9,074 nt of DNA, taken from an uncultured Faecalibacterium sp. GTDB lineage: Bacteria; Bacillota; Clostridia; Oscillospirales; Ruminococcaceae. Location of the stretch: assembly GCA_934525405.1 (NCBI GenBank), contig CAKSZF010000057.1, positions 1 to 9,074 of the forward strand, in the 5' to 3' direction. Below, in pieces: positions 1 through 5,625 of the stretch; within the stretch, counting starts at the first letter, position 1; every line of letters starts with the position of its first letter. The notes under the pieces were generated by a model. It ran no database searches, was not told the DNA's origin, and saw nothing but the letters and a program-made list of their open reading frames with translations. The translations under genes and the position numbers were made by a program.

Positions 1-144
1 CTGGTCGGCGTTCTGGTCTTTGAGCTGATGAAGGTCGCTCTGCAGTTCATGAACGTCAACTCCTCCTACACCTACATCGTTCAGGGCCTTGTCATTATCG
101 TGGCTGTCGCCATTGATATCCGCAAGTATCTGGCTAAGAAGTAA
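1..144 (+). CDS. Sugar ABC transporter permease, C-terminal fragment (MglC/RbsC type)
   Basis: The frame is open from the first base and ends in TAA at 142-144, giving the last 47 residues of a gene that starts outside the window. The tail reads LVGVLVFELMKVALQFMNVN, then SSYTYIVQGLVIIVAVAIDI, then RKYLAKK. A hydrophobic helix, a short polar turn with Tyr-Thr-Tyr, a second hydrophobic helix and a basic end (DxRKYLAKK) are typical of the last membrane segments of BPD_transp_2 permeases, which carry galactose, methyl-galactoside or ribose into the cell with a periplasmic-type binding protein and an MglA/RbsA ATPase. The closest remembered match is the galactoside permease MglC, but the visible part is too short to settle the sugar. 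A terminator follows 20 bases after the stop, so this is probably the last gene of its transport operon. Confidence 0.8.
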   Translation: MVGVLVFELMKVALQFMNVNSSYTYIVQGLVIIVAVAIDIRKYLAKK

Positions 145-164
145 TCTCCTCATCATCCCCCTTT

Positions 165-199
165 GCACCCGCAGTCTTTGCACTGCGGGTGCTTTTTTT
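165..199 (+). terminator. Intrinsic terminator of the sugar permease operon
   Basis: A perfect 11-bp stem (165-175 pairing with 182-192, arms GCACCCGCAGT and ACTGCGGGTGC) with a 6-base loop is followed at once by seven T residues at 193-199. This is a textbook Rho-independent terminator, 20 bases after the permease stop codon. Confidence 0.93.
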
Positions 200-212
200 G
201 TCCACATTTTTG

Positions 213-221
213 TGGTATCAT
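213..221 (+). promoter_or_regulatory. Candidate extended -10 promoter for the small membrane protein gene
   Basis: TGgTATCAT matches the extended -10 form TGnTATAAT with one mismatch. It lies just behind the terminator and 37 bases before the ATG at 259, leaving room for a short leader. There is no good -35: the hexamer at 17-bp spacing falls in the terminator T run. The call rests on the extended -10 and on the need for a new transcript after the terminator. Confidence 0.4.
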
Positions 222-258
222 AAGGAAAAACATCTTATGCTTACAGGAGGGACTTTCC

Positions 259-570
259 ATGGCACAGCCCACCCCGGATACCCAGACCGAGCTTGAACGC
301 CGCGAGGCCGCACTGGCCGCCCGCGAGGCAGAACTTGCCCGCCAGCAGGCAGAATTGCAGGCGCAGAAGGCCGATTTTGAGCAGGGCAAAAAGCGCCTGC
401 TGGACAACGGCAACAAAGACTTCGTAAACCCCAAGGAAAAGCTTTATGATAAATTCCCGCTCACGGTGCACCAGATGGATATCATCATCGGCGTACTGTT
501 CGCTTTGATTGCTCTTTTCCTTGTGCTGGGCGTGACCCACACCAGCTTTTTCGGCCTGTTCGGCGGCTGA
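259..570 (+). CDS. Small coiled-coil protein with one C-terminal membrane segment, function unknown
   Basis: This encodes 103 residues. The start is the ATG at 259, because AGGAGGG at 245-251 sits 7 bases before it; the same frame is open to a TTG at 163, but that would run through the terminator hairpin. Residues 9-48 are a charged, Ala/Glu/Gln/Arg-rich helix with heptad-like repeats (EAALAAREAELARQQAELQA), a likely coiled coil. Residues 49-73 are polar and basic, ending in YDKFPLTVHQMD. Residues 74-92 (IIIGVLFALIALFLVLGVT) form one membrane helix, followed by a short Gly/Phe tail. There is no signal peptide, so the predicted form is membrane-anchored near its C-terminus with the coiled coil in the cytoplasm. 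The M16 peptidase gene begins 48 bases downstream with no terminator between, so the two are probably co-transcribed. I recognise no named family; a scaffold or partner role is only a guess. Confidence 0.82.
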   Translation: MAQPTPDTQTELERREAALAAREAELARQQAELQAQKADFEQGKKRLLDNGNKDFVNPKEKLYDKFPLTVHQMDIIIGVLFALIALFLVLGVTHTSFFGLFGG

Positions 571-618
571 GCCGCAGGCGCATCCTCTGTGAAAAACATT
601 CCATAAAGGAGAATAGAA

Positions 619-3372
619 ATGGCATACTATCCCGGTTATACCGTCCTGCGCACCGAGGACTGCCCCGAGCAGCACGGTACTTTGACCCTGCTCACCCATG
701 ACGTCAGCGGCGCAGCCGTGCTGCTGGTGGAAAATGAGGACGTCAACAAGGCCTTCGGCATCGGCTTCGGCACCTTCCCCTCCGATGACACCGGCGTGTT
801 CCATATTCTGGAACATTCCGTGCTGGCGGGCAGCGAAAAATACCCGGTCAGTTCCCCCTTTGTGCAGCTGCTCAAAAGCAGCATGGCTTCCTTCCTCAAT
901 GCGATGACCTTCCCGGACAAAACGGTCTACCCCTTTGCCACCCCCAACGAGACCGATTTCTGCAACCTGATGGATGTCTACCTGAACGCGGTGTTCTGTC
1001 CGCTGGCCATGGTGGACTCTGCGGTGTTCGAGCAGGAGGGCTGGCACCGGGATGCAGACGGCACGGTCAGCGGTGTGGTCTACAATGAGATGCAGGGTGC
1101 ACTGGCCTCCCCGGATGCTCAGCTGCAAAACGCCCTGCAACGGGCGATGTTCCCGGATACCGCTTACGGCTTTGTGTCCGGCGGTGACCCGGCGTCCATC
1201 CCCGCCCTGACCTATGAGAAATACCAGCGGGTGTACCGCCGCCATTACAGCGCCGACAACTGCTGCATCACCCTGTACGGCAAGATGGACATGGCCGACA
1301 AGCTGGCGCGACTGGATAAGGACTACCTGTCCAAGATGCCCAAGGCCGCCGCCCGCCCCCGCCTGACCATGCAGGACGAGCAGCCCGGCGCATTCGTGGA
1401 GCTGCCCTACTACACCGACCAGCCCAAGCCAGATGAGGTGCAGTGCGCGCTGGCATGGTACACCGGCGCATTTGCCGACCGTGAGCGGCAGCTGGGCGTG
1501 GAGATTTTGCTTGGCGCGCTGCTGAGCACCAACAGCTCCCCCCTCAAGGCCGCGCTACTGGCCGAGCAGCTGGGCGCAGATATCGACATCGGCTTTGACG
1601 ACAGCACCTTGCAGCCCACCTTGGAGCTGCTGCTGCGCGGTGCTACGGTGGATTCTGCCCGCAAGTTTGCCCTCGCTGTGCGCAAGGCTGTGGACAAGCT
1701 GCTGGAGACCGGCATCCCCCACGACCTGCTGCTGGCCGCTTTGAATGAGGCCGAGTTTGCTTCTTTGGAGCGTCCGGGCAGCCTGCCGGACGGCGTGCTG
1801 GACGCCATCAACGCCGCCACCGGCTGGCTGCATACCGGCGATGCCGCCCTGCTGCTGCACACGGACAAACTTTTCGCCGCCCTGCGCAGCAAGCTGGAGG
1901 AAGGCTGGTTCGACACCCTGCTGCGGGAGTTGTTTGCCCCCGCCCCGGTGCAGGTGCTGCAAATTCCCACCGCGCCCAAGACCGAGGACGCCGCTGCCCC
2001 GGTGCGCACCGATGGCAAGCTGGTGCTGGAGCACCCCCTCACCGCCGCCGACCTTGGCGCGGGCGATGCCACCCCACAGGGCAGCGCCGAACAGCTGGCC
2101 GGTGCCACCCTGCTGCGCCACCCCTCTGCCGGCAGCCTGTACCTGAATTTCTACTATGATCTTGGCACTGTCACCCCGGAGGAGCTGCAATATCTGAATC
2201 TGCTCACCGATGTGCTGGACGAGCTGGACACCCCCACCCATACCGCCCAGCAGCTGAACACCCTGCGCAGCACATGGCTGGGCGACAGCCGCGCCCAGCT
2301 GGACATCTGGACCGGGCGGCAGGAGGGCGCTCCCTGCCACGCAAAACTCACCCTCTGCCTGAGCCTGCTGGAGCGCAGCTTGGAAAAGGCGGTGGAGATC
2401 GGCGGCGAGTTGCTGTATGATACCGTCCTTACCGGCGCTGCCGCCGAAGCCGCCTATGCCCGGGTGGTCAGCCAGCTGAAATTGCGCATGGAGCAGCTGT
2501 TCATCCAGCAGGGCAACGAGTTCGCCTCCACCCGCGCCCGCGCCCATTACTATGTAGAGGGTGCTGCGGACGAAGCCTGCACCGGCGTGAGCTACTACCA
2601 CTTCCTGTGCAATCTGCTGGAAAAGGCCGACTGGGCTGCACTGGGCGCAAAGCTGGACGCTGTGCGCCGCCGGGTGCTGCAAAACGCCGCCCTGACCGTC
2701 AGCCTGCACGGCACCGAAGCCGCACTGGAAAAACTGCGCACCCTGCTGCCGGAAAGCCGCTTTGCCGCCGCCCGGCGTACTCCGGCGCAGCCCTACACCC
2801 AGCCCCTGACGCCCCCGGTGAATGAAGCCTTTATCATTGACGGCGGCGTGAACTACGATGTGCTGGCATGGCCCATGCCCCGGGACAGCCGCCGCCGGGT
2901 GCTGGCGCGGGTGATGAGCTACGAATACCTGTGGCACACCATCCGGGAGGTGGGCGGCGCCTACGGCACCGGAATGCTCTGTGCAGACGGCATCGAGTTT
3001 TTGTACACCTACCGGGACCCCCACCTGCGGGAAAGCTACGACACCTTTGCAGCCGCCCCTGCCGCCCTTGCCGCCCGGGACTACACCGCCCGGGATCTGG
3101 ACGAGTTCATCGTGGGCACCGCCGCCAAACTGGACACGCCCCGCAAGGCGCGTGCCGCTGCCCGGGAATTGGATCACCGGTATTTCTGCGGCATCACGGA
3201 CGAGATGCGCGCCGCCGACCGCAAGGCGCTATGCAGCGTGGACGCCGCCCTGCTCAAAGCGCAGGCCGCCGCTCTGTCCGATGTGTTGTCCGGTGGCGTG
3301 CGGGTCGCCTTTGGCAGCAAGGACGCCGTGGAAGCGGCAAAGGATCTGTTCGACCGGGTAGAGACGCTGTAA
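619..3372 (+). CDS. M16C family zinc metallopeptidase (presequence protease-like, insulinase superfamily)
   Basis: This is a complete 917-residue protein. The ATG at 619 follows AAAGGAGA (605-612). The inverted zinc motif HxxEH is present as HILEH at residues 62-66: His62 and His66 bind zinc and Glu65 is the catalytic base. The third ligand is most likely Glu157 in the SGVVYNEMQG block. The segment after the motif (SSPFVQLLKSSMASFLNAMT, then FPDKTVYPFATPNETDF) is characteristic of the M16C/PreP group. Near the C-terminus, REVGGAYGTG (Arg776, Tyr782) matches the arginine/tyrosine substrate-binding block of the family. The length agrees with the one-chain, two-half clam-shell of PreP enzymes (about 950-1000 residues), with an M16C-associated middle region around residues 440-690. 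No signal peptide is visible, so it should act in the cytoplasm, degrading peptides of some tens of residues. All expected catalytic residues are present and the frame is intact. It probably shares a transcript with the upstream small membrane protein. The natural substrate cannot be read from sequence. Confidence 0.95.
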   Translation: MAYYPGYTVLRTEDCPEQHGTLTLLTHDVSGAAVLLVENEDVNKAFGIGFGTFPSDDTGVFHILEHSVLAGSEKYPVSSPFVQLLKSSMASFLNAMTFPDKTVYPFATPNETDFCNLMDVYLNAVFCPLAMVDSAVFEQEGWHRDADGTVSGVVYNEMQGALASPDAQLQNALQRAMFPDTAYGFVSGGDPASIPALTYEKYQRVYRRHYSADNCCITLYGKMDMADKLARLDKDYLSKMPKAAARPRLTMQDEQPGAFVELPYYTDQPKPDEVQCALAWYTGAFADRERQLGVEILLGALLSTNSSPLKAALLAEQLGADIDIGFDDSTLQPTLELLLRGATVDSARKFALAVRKAVDKLLETGIPHDLLLAALNEAEFASLERPGSLPDGVLDAINAATGWLHTGDAALLLHTDKLFAALRSKLEEGWFDTLLRELFAPAPVQVLQIPTAPKTEDAAAPVRTDGKLVLEHPLTAADLGAGDATPQGSAEQLAGATLLRHPSAGSLYLNFYYDLGTVTPEELQYLNLLTDVLDELDTPTHTAQQLNTLRSTWLGDSRAQLDIWTGRQEGAPCHAKLTLCLSLLERSLEKAVEIGGELLYDTVLTGAAAEAAYARVVSQLKLRMEQLFIQQGNEFASTRARAHYYVEGAADEACTGVSYYHFLCNLLEKADWAALGAKLDAVRRRVLQNAALTVSLHGTEAALEKLRTLLPESRFAAARRTPAQPYTQPLTPPVNEAFIIDGGVNYDVLAWPMPRDSRRRVLARVMSYEYLWHTIREVGGAYGTGMLCADGIEFLYTYRDPHLRESYDTFAAAPAALAARDYTARDLDEFIVGTAAKLDTPRKARAAARELDHRYFCGITDEMRAADRKALCSVDAALLKAQAAALSDVLSGGVRVAFGSKDAVEAAKDLFDRVETL

Positions 3373-3456
3373 GCGTTTGCGCTGCGGGCGGGACGATTTT
3401 GAATGGCCGCCGCGTGCGCTTTGGCCATAATCAGCGGAAAAATTATTTTTAATAGA

Positions 3457-3497
3457 GCAATGCCGGAGCGTCTGCGGACGCTCCGGCATTGCATTTT
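3457..3497 (+). terminator. Probable terminator of the M16 peptidase transcript
   Basis: A perfect 16-bp stem (3457-3472 with 3477-3492, arm GCAATGCCGGAGCGTC) closes on a 4-base TGCG loop and is followed by ATTTTC. It begins 85 bases after the peptidase stop. The stem is very stable but the T tract is short (four T residues). On the other strand a T-rich stretch also follows (complement of 3441-3450, about 6 bases from the stem), so it may work both ways or act mainly as an mRNA 3'-end stabiliser. Confidence 0.7.
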
Positions 3498-3535
3498 CAC
3501 GGGAAGGGGTCGTAACGGCAATCAGCAGCTACCTG

Positions 3536-3744
3536 AACTCCCTCAGTCAAAACCTGACGGTTTTGCCAGCTCCCTCGGAGAGGGAGCCTCTGGCGCGCCC
3601 GCAAACTTTACGCTTGAGCCGGAAACTGTACCGTTATGCCAAAGGCCCCATCTTAGAGGACGACTTCCCCCGCTCCGGGGGAAGATGTCACCGCAGGTGA
3701 CAAAAGGGGGAGTCTGGCATCGCGTAGCGATGACTGGGGGAGTT
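3536..3744. repeat. 209-bp palindrome-rich intergenic element with terminal inverted repeats (MITE-like)
   Basis: The ends are inverted copies of one another: AACTCCCTCAGTCA at 3536-3549 and, read on the minus strand, AACTCCCCCAGTCA at 3731-3744 (13 of 14 identical). Inward of each end lies a small hairpin (3548-3554 with 3559-3565 on the left; 3718-3723 with 3727-3732 on the right), then a shared GCCAG-(A)-CTCCC block (3565-3576, and the complement of 3706-3718). Further hairpins fill the body: GCTCCCTC/GAGGGAGC at 3569-3587, CTTCCCCCG/CGGGGGAAG at 3664-3684 and TGTCACC/GGTGACA at 3686-3702. It has no coding capacity and I find no clear target-site duplication. I recall similar CTCCCTCAGTC and GCTCCCTCggaGAGGGAGC stretches between genes in Faecalibacterium-type genomes; this is memory, not a search. 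It could be a non-autonomous mobile element or a REP/BIME-like repeat. Confidence 0.72.
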
Positions 3745-3820
3745 TTTTCAAAGACATTTTTTCTGCACAAGGTACCTGCATTCCGTCCAAACTACCAAAA
3801 AAAGCCAGATTTTTTGTGAG

Positions 3821-3856
3821 ATAAGTCATACTTATTTAAGAAAATTTGAACAAATT
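3821..3856. promoter_or_regulatory. Two AT-rich dyads upstream of the NCS2 permease promoter (candidate operator)
   Basis: ATAAGTcatACTTAT (3821-3835) is a perfect 6-bp dyad with a 3-base spacer. AATTTGaaCAAATT (3843-3856) is a second perfect 6-bp dyad with a 2-base spacer. They lie about 25-60 bases upstream of the -35 hexamer of the next gene in otherwise non-coding DNA. They may be binding sites of a dimeric regulator or simply an AT-rich UP-like region. I match them to no known operator. Confidence 0.35.
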
Positions 3857-3879
3857 GCGAAATTTATGTGTTTCCGGTG

Positions 3880-3908
3880 TGGACAAAAACGTTTTCAACT
3901 GATAGAAT
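3880..3908 (+). promoter_or_regulatory. Sigma-70/SigA-type promoter of the NCS2 permease
   Basis: TGGACA (3880-3885) and TAGAAT (3903-3908) each match the consensus hexamers at five of six positions and are separated by exactly 17 bases. Transcription would start near 3914-3916, giving a leader of about 58 bases before the ATG at 3974. This also argues against any longer form of the permease starting at 3866. Confidence 0.72.
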
Positions 3909-3922
3909 GGGAGCTGTTCTTT

Positions 3923-3953
3923 CTCCGCCGTCCGCAACCGGCGGAGTGTTTTA
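3923..3953 (+). promoter_or_regulatory. GC-rich leader hairpin of the NCS2 permease mRNA (possible attenuator)
   Basis: CTCCGCCG (3923-3930) pairs perfectly with CGGCGGAG (3939-3946) around an 8-base loop, and is followed by TGTTTTATT. It begins within about 10 bases of the predicted transcription start and ends 15 bases before the AGGAGG at 3962-3967. A stable stem with a T-rich tail inside a short 5' leader could act as an attenuator or a 5' stabiliser. The leader is too short, and lacks the conserved bases, for a standard purine riboswitch. Confidence 0.45.
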
Positions 3954-3973
3954 TTGGAAGCAGGAGGTTTCTC

Positions 3974-5344
3974 ATGTTAGAAAAGTTCTTTCGCTTGAAA
4001 GAAAACCACACCGATGTAAAGACCGAGATCATGGCCGGTATCACCACCTTCATGACCATGGCTTACATCCTTGCCGTCAACCCCAACATCCTGTCCGCTG
4101 CGGGCATGGATTCCAAGGCTGTGCTGATCGCCACCGCGCTGGCATCTTTCATTGCCACTGCACTGATGGCTGTGCTGGCCAACTACCCCTTTGCACTGGC
4201 TCCCGGCATGGGTCTGAACGCCTACTTTGCCTACACGGTCGTGCTGACCATGGGTTACAGCTGGCAGCTGGCTCTGATGGCCGTCTTTGTTGAGGGCGTC
4301 ATCTTCATTGTACTGTCCCTGACCAATGTACGCGAAGGCATCTTCAACGCCATTCCCATGACCCTGAAGAGCGCCGTCAGCGTGGGCATCGGCCTGTTCG
4401 TGGCCTTTGTCGGCCTCCAGAACGCCAAGCTGATCGTCAACAGCGATTCCACGCTGGTCACCTACCAGCACTTCAAGGGCGCAGCCTTCCACAGCGTTGG
4501 CGTGGGCGCTATTCTGGCTCTGCTGGGCGTGGTCATCACCGCCATCCTGCTGGTCAAGAAGGTCAAGGGCGGTATCCTGTACGGCATCCTGATCACCTGG
4601 CTGCTGGGCATCGTGTGCGAGCTGACCGGTATCTACGTTCCCGATGTGGAAGCCGGCATGTACTCCGTCATCCCCACTGCCTTTGTCAGCTTCGACTTCT
4701 CCGCACTGGGCGAGACCTTTGGTCAGGTGTTCAAGACCGACTTCTCCGGTGTTGGTCTGCTGAACTTCTTCGCCGTTATGTTCTCCTTCCTCTTCGTGGA
4801 CCTGTTCGACACGCTGGGCACCCTGATCGGCGTGGCCTCCAAGGCTGATATGCTGGACGAGGATGGCCGTCTGCCCAACATCAAGGGCGCACTGATGGCA
4901 GACTCCATCGGCACCTGCGTGGGCGCTGTGCTGGGCACTTCCACCACCACCACCTTCGTGGAGAGCGCCTCCGGCGTTACCGAGGGCGGCCGCACCGGTC
5001 TGACCGCTATGACCACCGGTGTGTTGTTCCTGCTGGCTACCATCTTCAGCCCGCTGTTCCTTACCATTCCCAGCTTTGCTACCGCTCCGGCTCTGATCAT
5101 CGTGGGCTTCTACATGATGGGCTCTGCCGTCAAGATCGACTTCAATGATCCCAGCGAGGGCATCCCCGCCTTCCTGACCATTCTGGCTATGCCCACTGCT
5201 TACAGCATCTCCGAGGGTATCGCCATCGGCATCATCTCCTGGACCATCATCAATGTGATCACCGGCAAGGCCAAGGAGAAGAAGATCAGCCCGCTGATGT
5301 ATGTGCTCACCGTGCTGTTCATCCTCAAGTACGTGTGCCTTTAA
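3974..5344 (+). CDS. NCS2 family purine nucleobase permease (AzgA/PbuG type)
   Basis: This encodes 456 residues. The start is the ATG at 3974, 6 bases after AGGAGG (3962-3967); the frame is open further up to 3866, but that lies upstream of the promoter. Family hallmarks of the AzgA-like (COG2252) branch of NCS2 transporters are clear: ALAPGMGLNAYFAYTVVLT at residues 74-92, DLFDTLGTLIGVASKADML at 276-294, and STTTTFVESASGVTEGGRTG at 323-342. These are the conserved substrate-site and re-entrant helix segments. The protein is almost entirely hydrophobic helices, fitting the 14-span fold, and its length is normal for the family. Members import adenine, guanine and/or hypoxanthine with a cation gradient; the exact base cannot be decided here. 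The gene is monocistronic, with its own promoter and leader hairpin upstream and a strong terminator 22 bases after the stop. Heavy use of a few codons (CTG, GGC, ATC, GCC) suggests good expression. Confidence 0.95.
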   Translation: MLEKFFRLKENHTDVKTEIMAGITTFMTMAYILAVNPNILSAAGMDSKAVLIATALASFIATALMAVLANYPFALAPGMGLNAYFAYTVVLTMGYSWQLALMAVFVEGVIFIVLSLTNVREGIFNAIPMTLKSAVSVGIGLFVAFVGLQNAKLIVNSDSTLVTYQHFKGAAFHSVGVGAILALLGVVITAILLVKKVKGGILYGILITWLLGIVCELTGIYVPDVEAGMYSVIPTAFVSFDFSALGETFGQVFKTDFSGVGLLNFFAVMFSFLFVDLFDTLGTLIGVASKADMLDEDGRLPNIKGALMADSIGTCVGAVLGTSTTTTFVESASGVTEGGRTGLTAMTTGVLFLLATIFSPLFLTIPSFATAPALIIVGFYMMGSAVKIDFNDPSEGIPAFLTILAMPTAYSISEGIAIGIISWTIINVITGKAKEKKISPLMYVLTVLFILKYVCL

Positions 5345-5358
5345 TTCCCTGAGCGTCT

Positions 5359-5414
5359 AAAAAGCCAAGCACCCCCTGCGGTCTGCCCGTACAGGCCGCA
5401 GGGGGTGCTTTTTT
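5359..5414 (+). terminator. Terminator of the NCS2 permease gene, probably bidirectional
   Basis: A 15-bp perfect stem (5367-5381 with 5396-5410, arm AAGCACCCCCTGCGG) extends inward by four more pairs including one G-T, around a CCCGTA loop. The plus strand has six T residues at 5409-5414. On the minus strand the stem is followed 3 bases later by five T residues (complement of 5359-5363), so it can also catch read-through from the convergent ABC operon. Confidence 0.93.
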
Positions 5415-5444
5415 GTGCAGTTGAAAAGAGGCCGCAGCCTTTAC

Positions 5445-5489
5445 AAAAAACAGCCGCGCCCCATCTGCTGGTTCAGACGAGGCGCGGCT
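5445..5489 (-). terminator. Intrinsic terminator of the convergent ABC exporter operon
   Basis: AGCCGCGCC (5452-5460) pairs with GGCGCGGCT (5481-5489), with an inner TCTG/CAGA pairing (5464-5467 with 5474-5477). Read on the minus strand, the stem is followed after one base by six T residues (complement of 5445-5450). It lies 137 bases after the permease stop. On the plus strand only four T residues follow, so the main direction is minus. Confidence 0.85.
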
Positions 5490-5625
5490 TTTGCGGTATT
5501 TGGTTTGGGGTATAGGAGGAATCATGTCCCTGAGAGGGGGCTTGCGGCTCTCCCCCTCCCGGTGATTTTATGATACACGAAAGATCCTACGAAATTATGC
5601 TTATTTTATGAATGACCTGTAAACA

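Larger units (their letters stand above)
3373..3973. other. 601-bp gene-free region between M16 peptidase and NCS2 permease
   Basis: I see no credible gene here. A frame of 138 codons (3403-3819) runs straight through the hairpin and the inverted-repeat element and has no convincing ribosome binding site. From left to right the stretch holds about 84 unremarkable bases, a 16-bp hairpin (3457-3492), a 209-bp inverted-repeat element (3536-3744), an AT-rich segment with two dyads (3821-3856), a promoter (3880-3908) and a leader hairpin (3923-3946). Base composition drops sharply to AT-rich from about 3745 to 3870, as expected for a regulatory region in a GC-rich genome. Confidence 0.8.

Noticed and set aside
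163..258. N-terminal extension of the small membrane protein from a TTG at 163
   Set aside because: It would translate through the terminator hairpin of the previous operon, and the ATG at 259 has a perfect ribosome binding site.
241..1245. 334-codon minus-strand open frame opposite the small protein and the M16 peptidase start
   Set aside because: It is antisense to two well-supported genes in GC-rich DNA, its translation is His/Gly/Gln-rich with no recognisable domain, and it crosses both genes and their gap.
1555..3177. 540-codon minus-strand open frame inside the M16 peptidase
   Set aside because: The opposite strand encodes an intact M16C protein with catalytic motifs. The long frame reflects the lack of stop codons on the antisense strand of GC-rich coding DNA.
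3403..3819. 138-codon plus-strand open frame in the intergenic region
   Set aside because: It reads through the 16-bp hairpin and the whole palindromic repeat element, and its composition changes abruptly along its length. It is not a plausible protein.
3866..3973. 36-residue N-terminal extension of the NCS2 permease
   Set aside because: It starts upstream of the promoter and passes through the leader hairpin. The ATG at 3974 has AGGAGG at good spacing and begins with the normal family N-terminus.
3775..3973. Purine riboswitch before the NCS2 permease
   Set aside because: I looked for the conserved three-way-junction bases and the two kissing loops. They are absent, and the leader after the predicted start is only about 58 bases.
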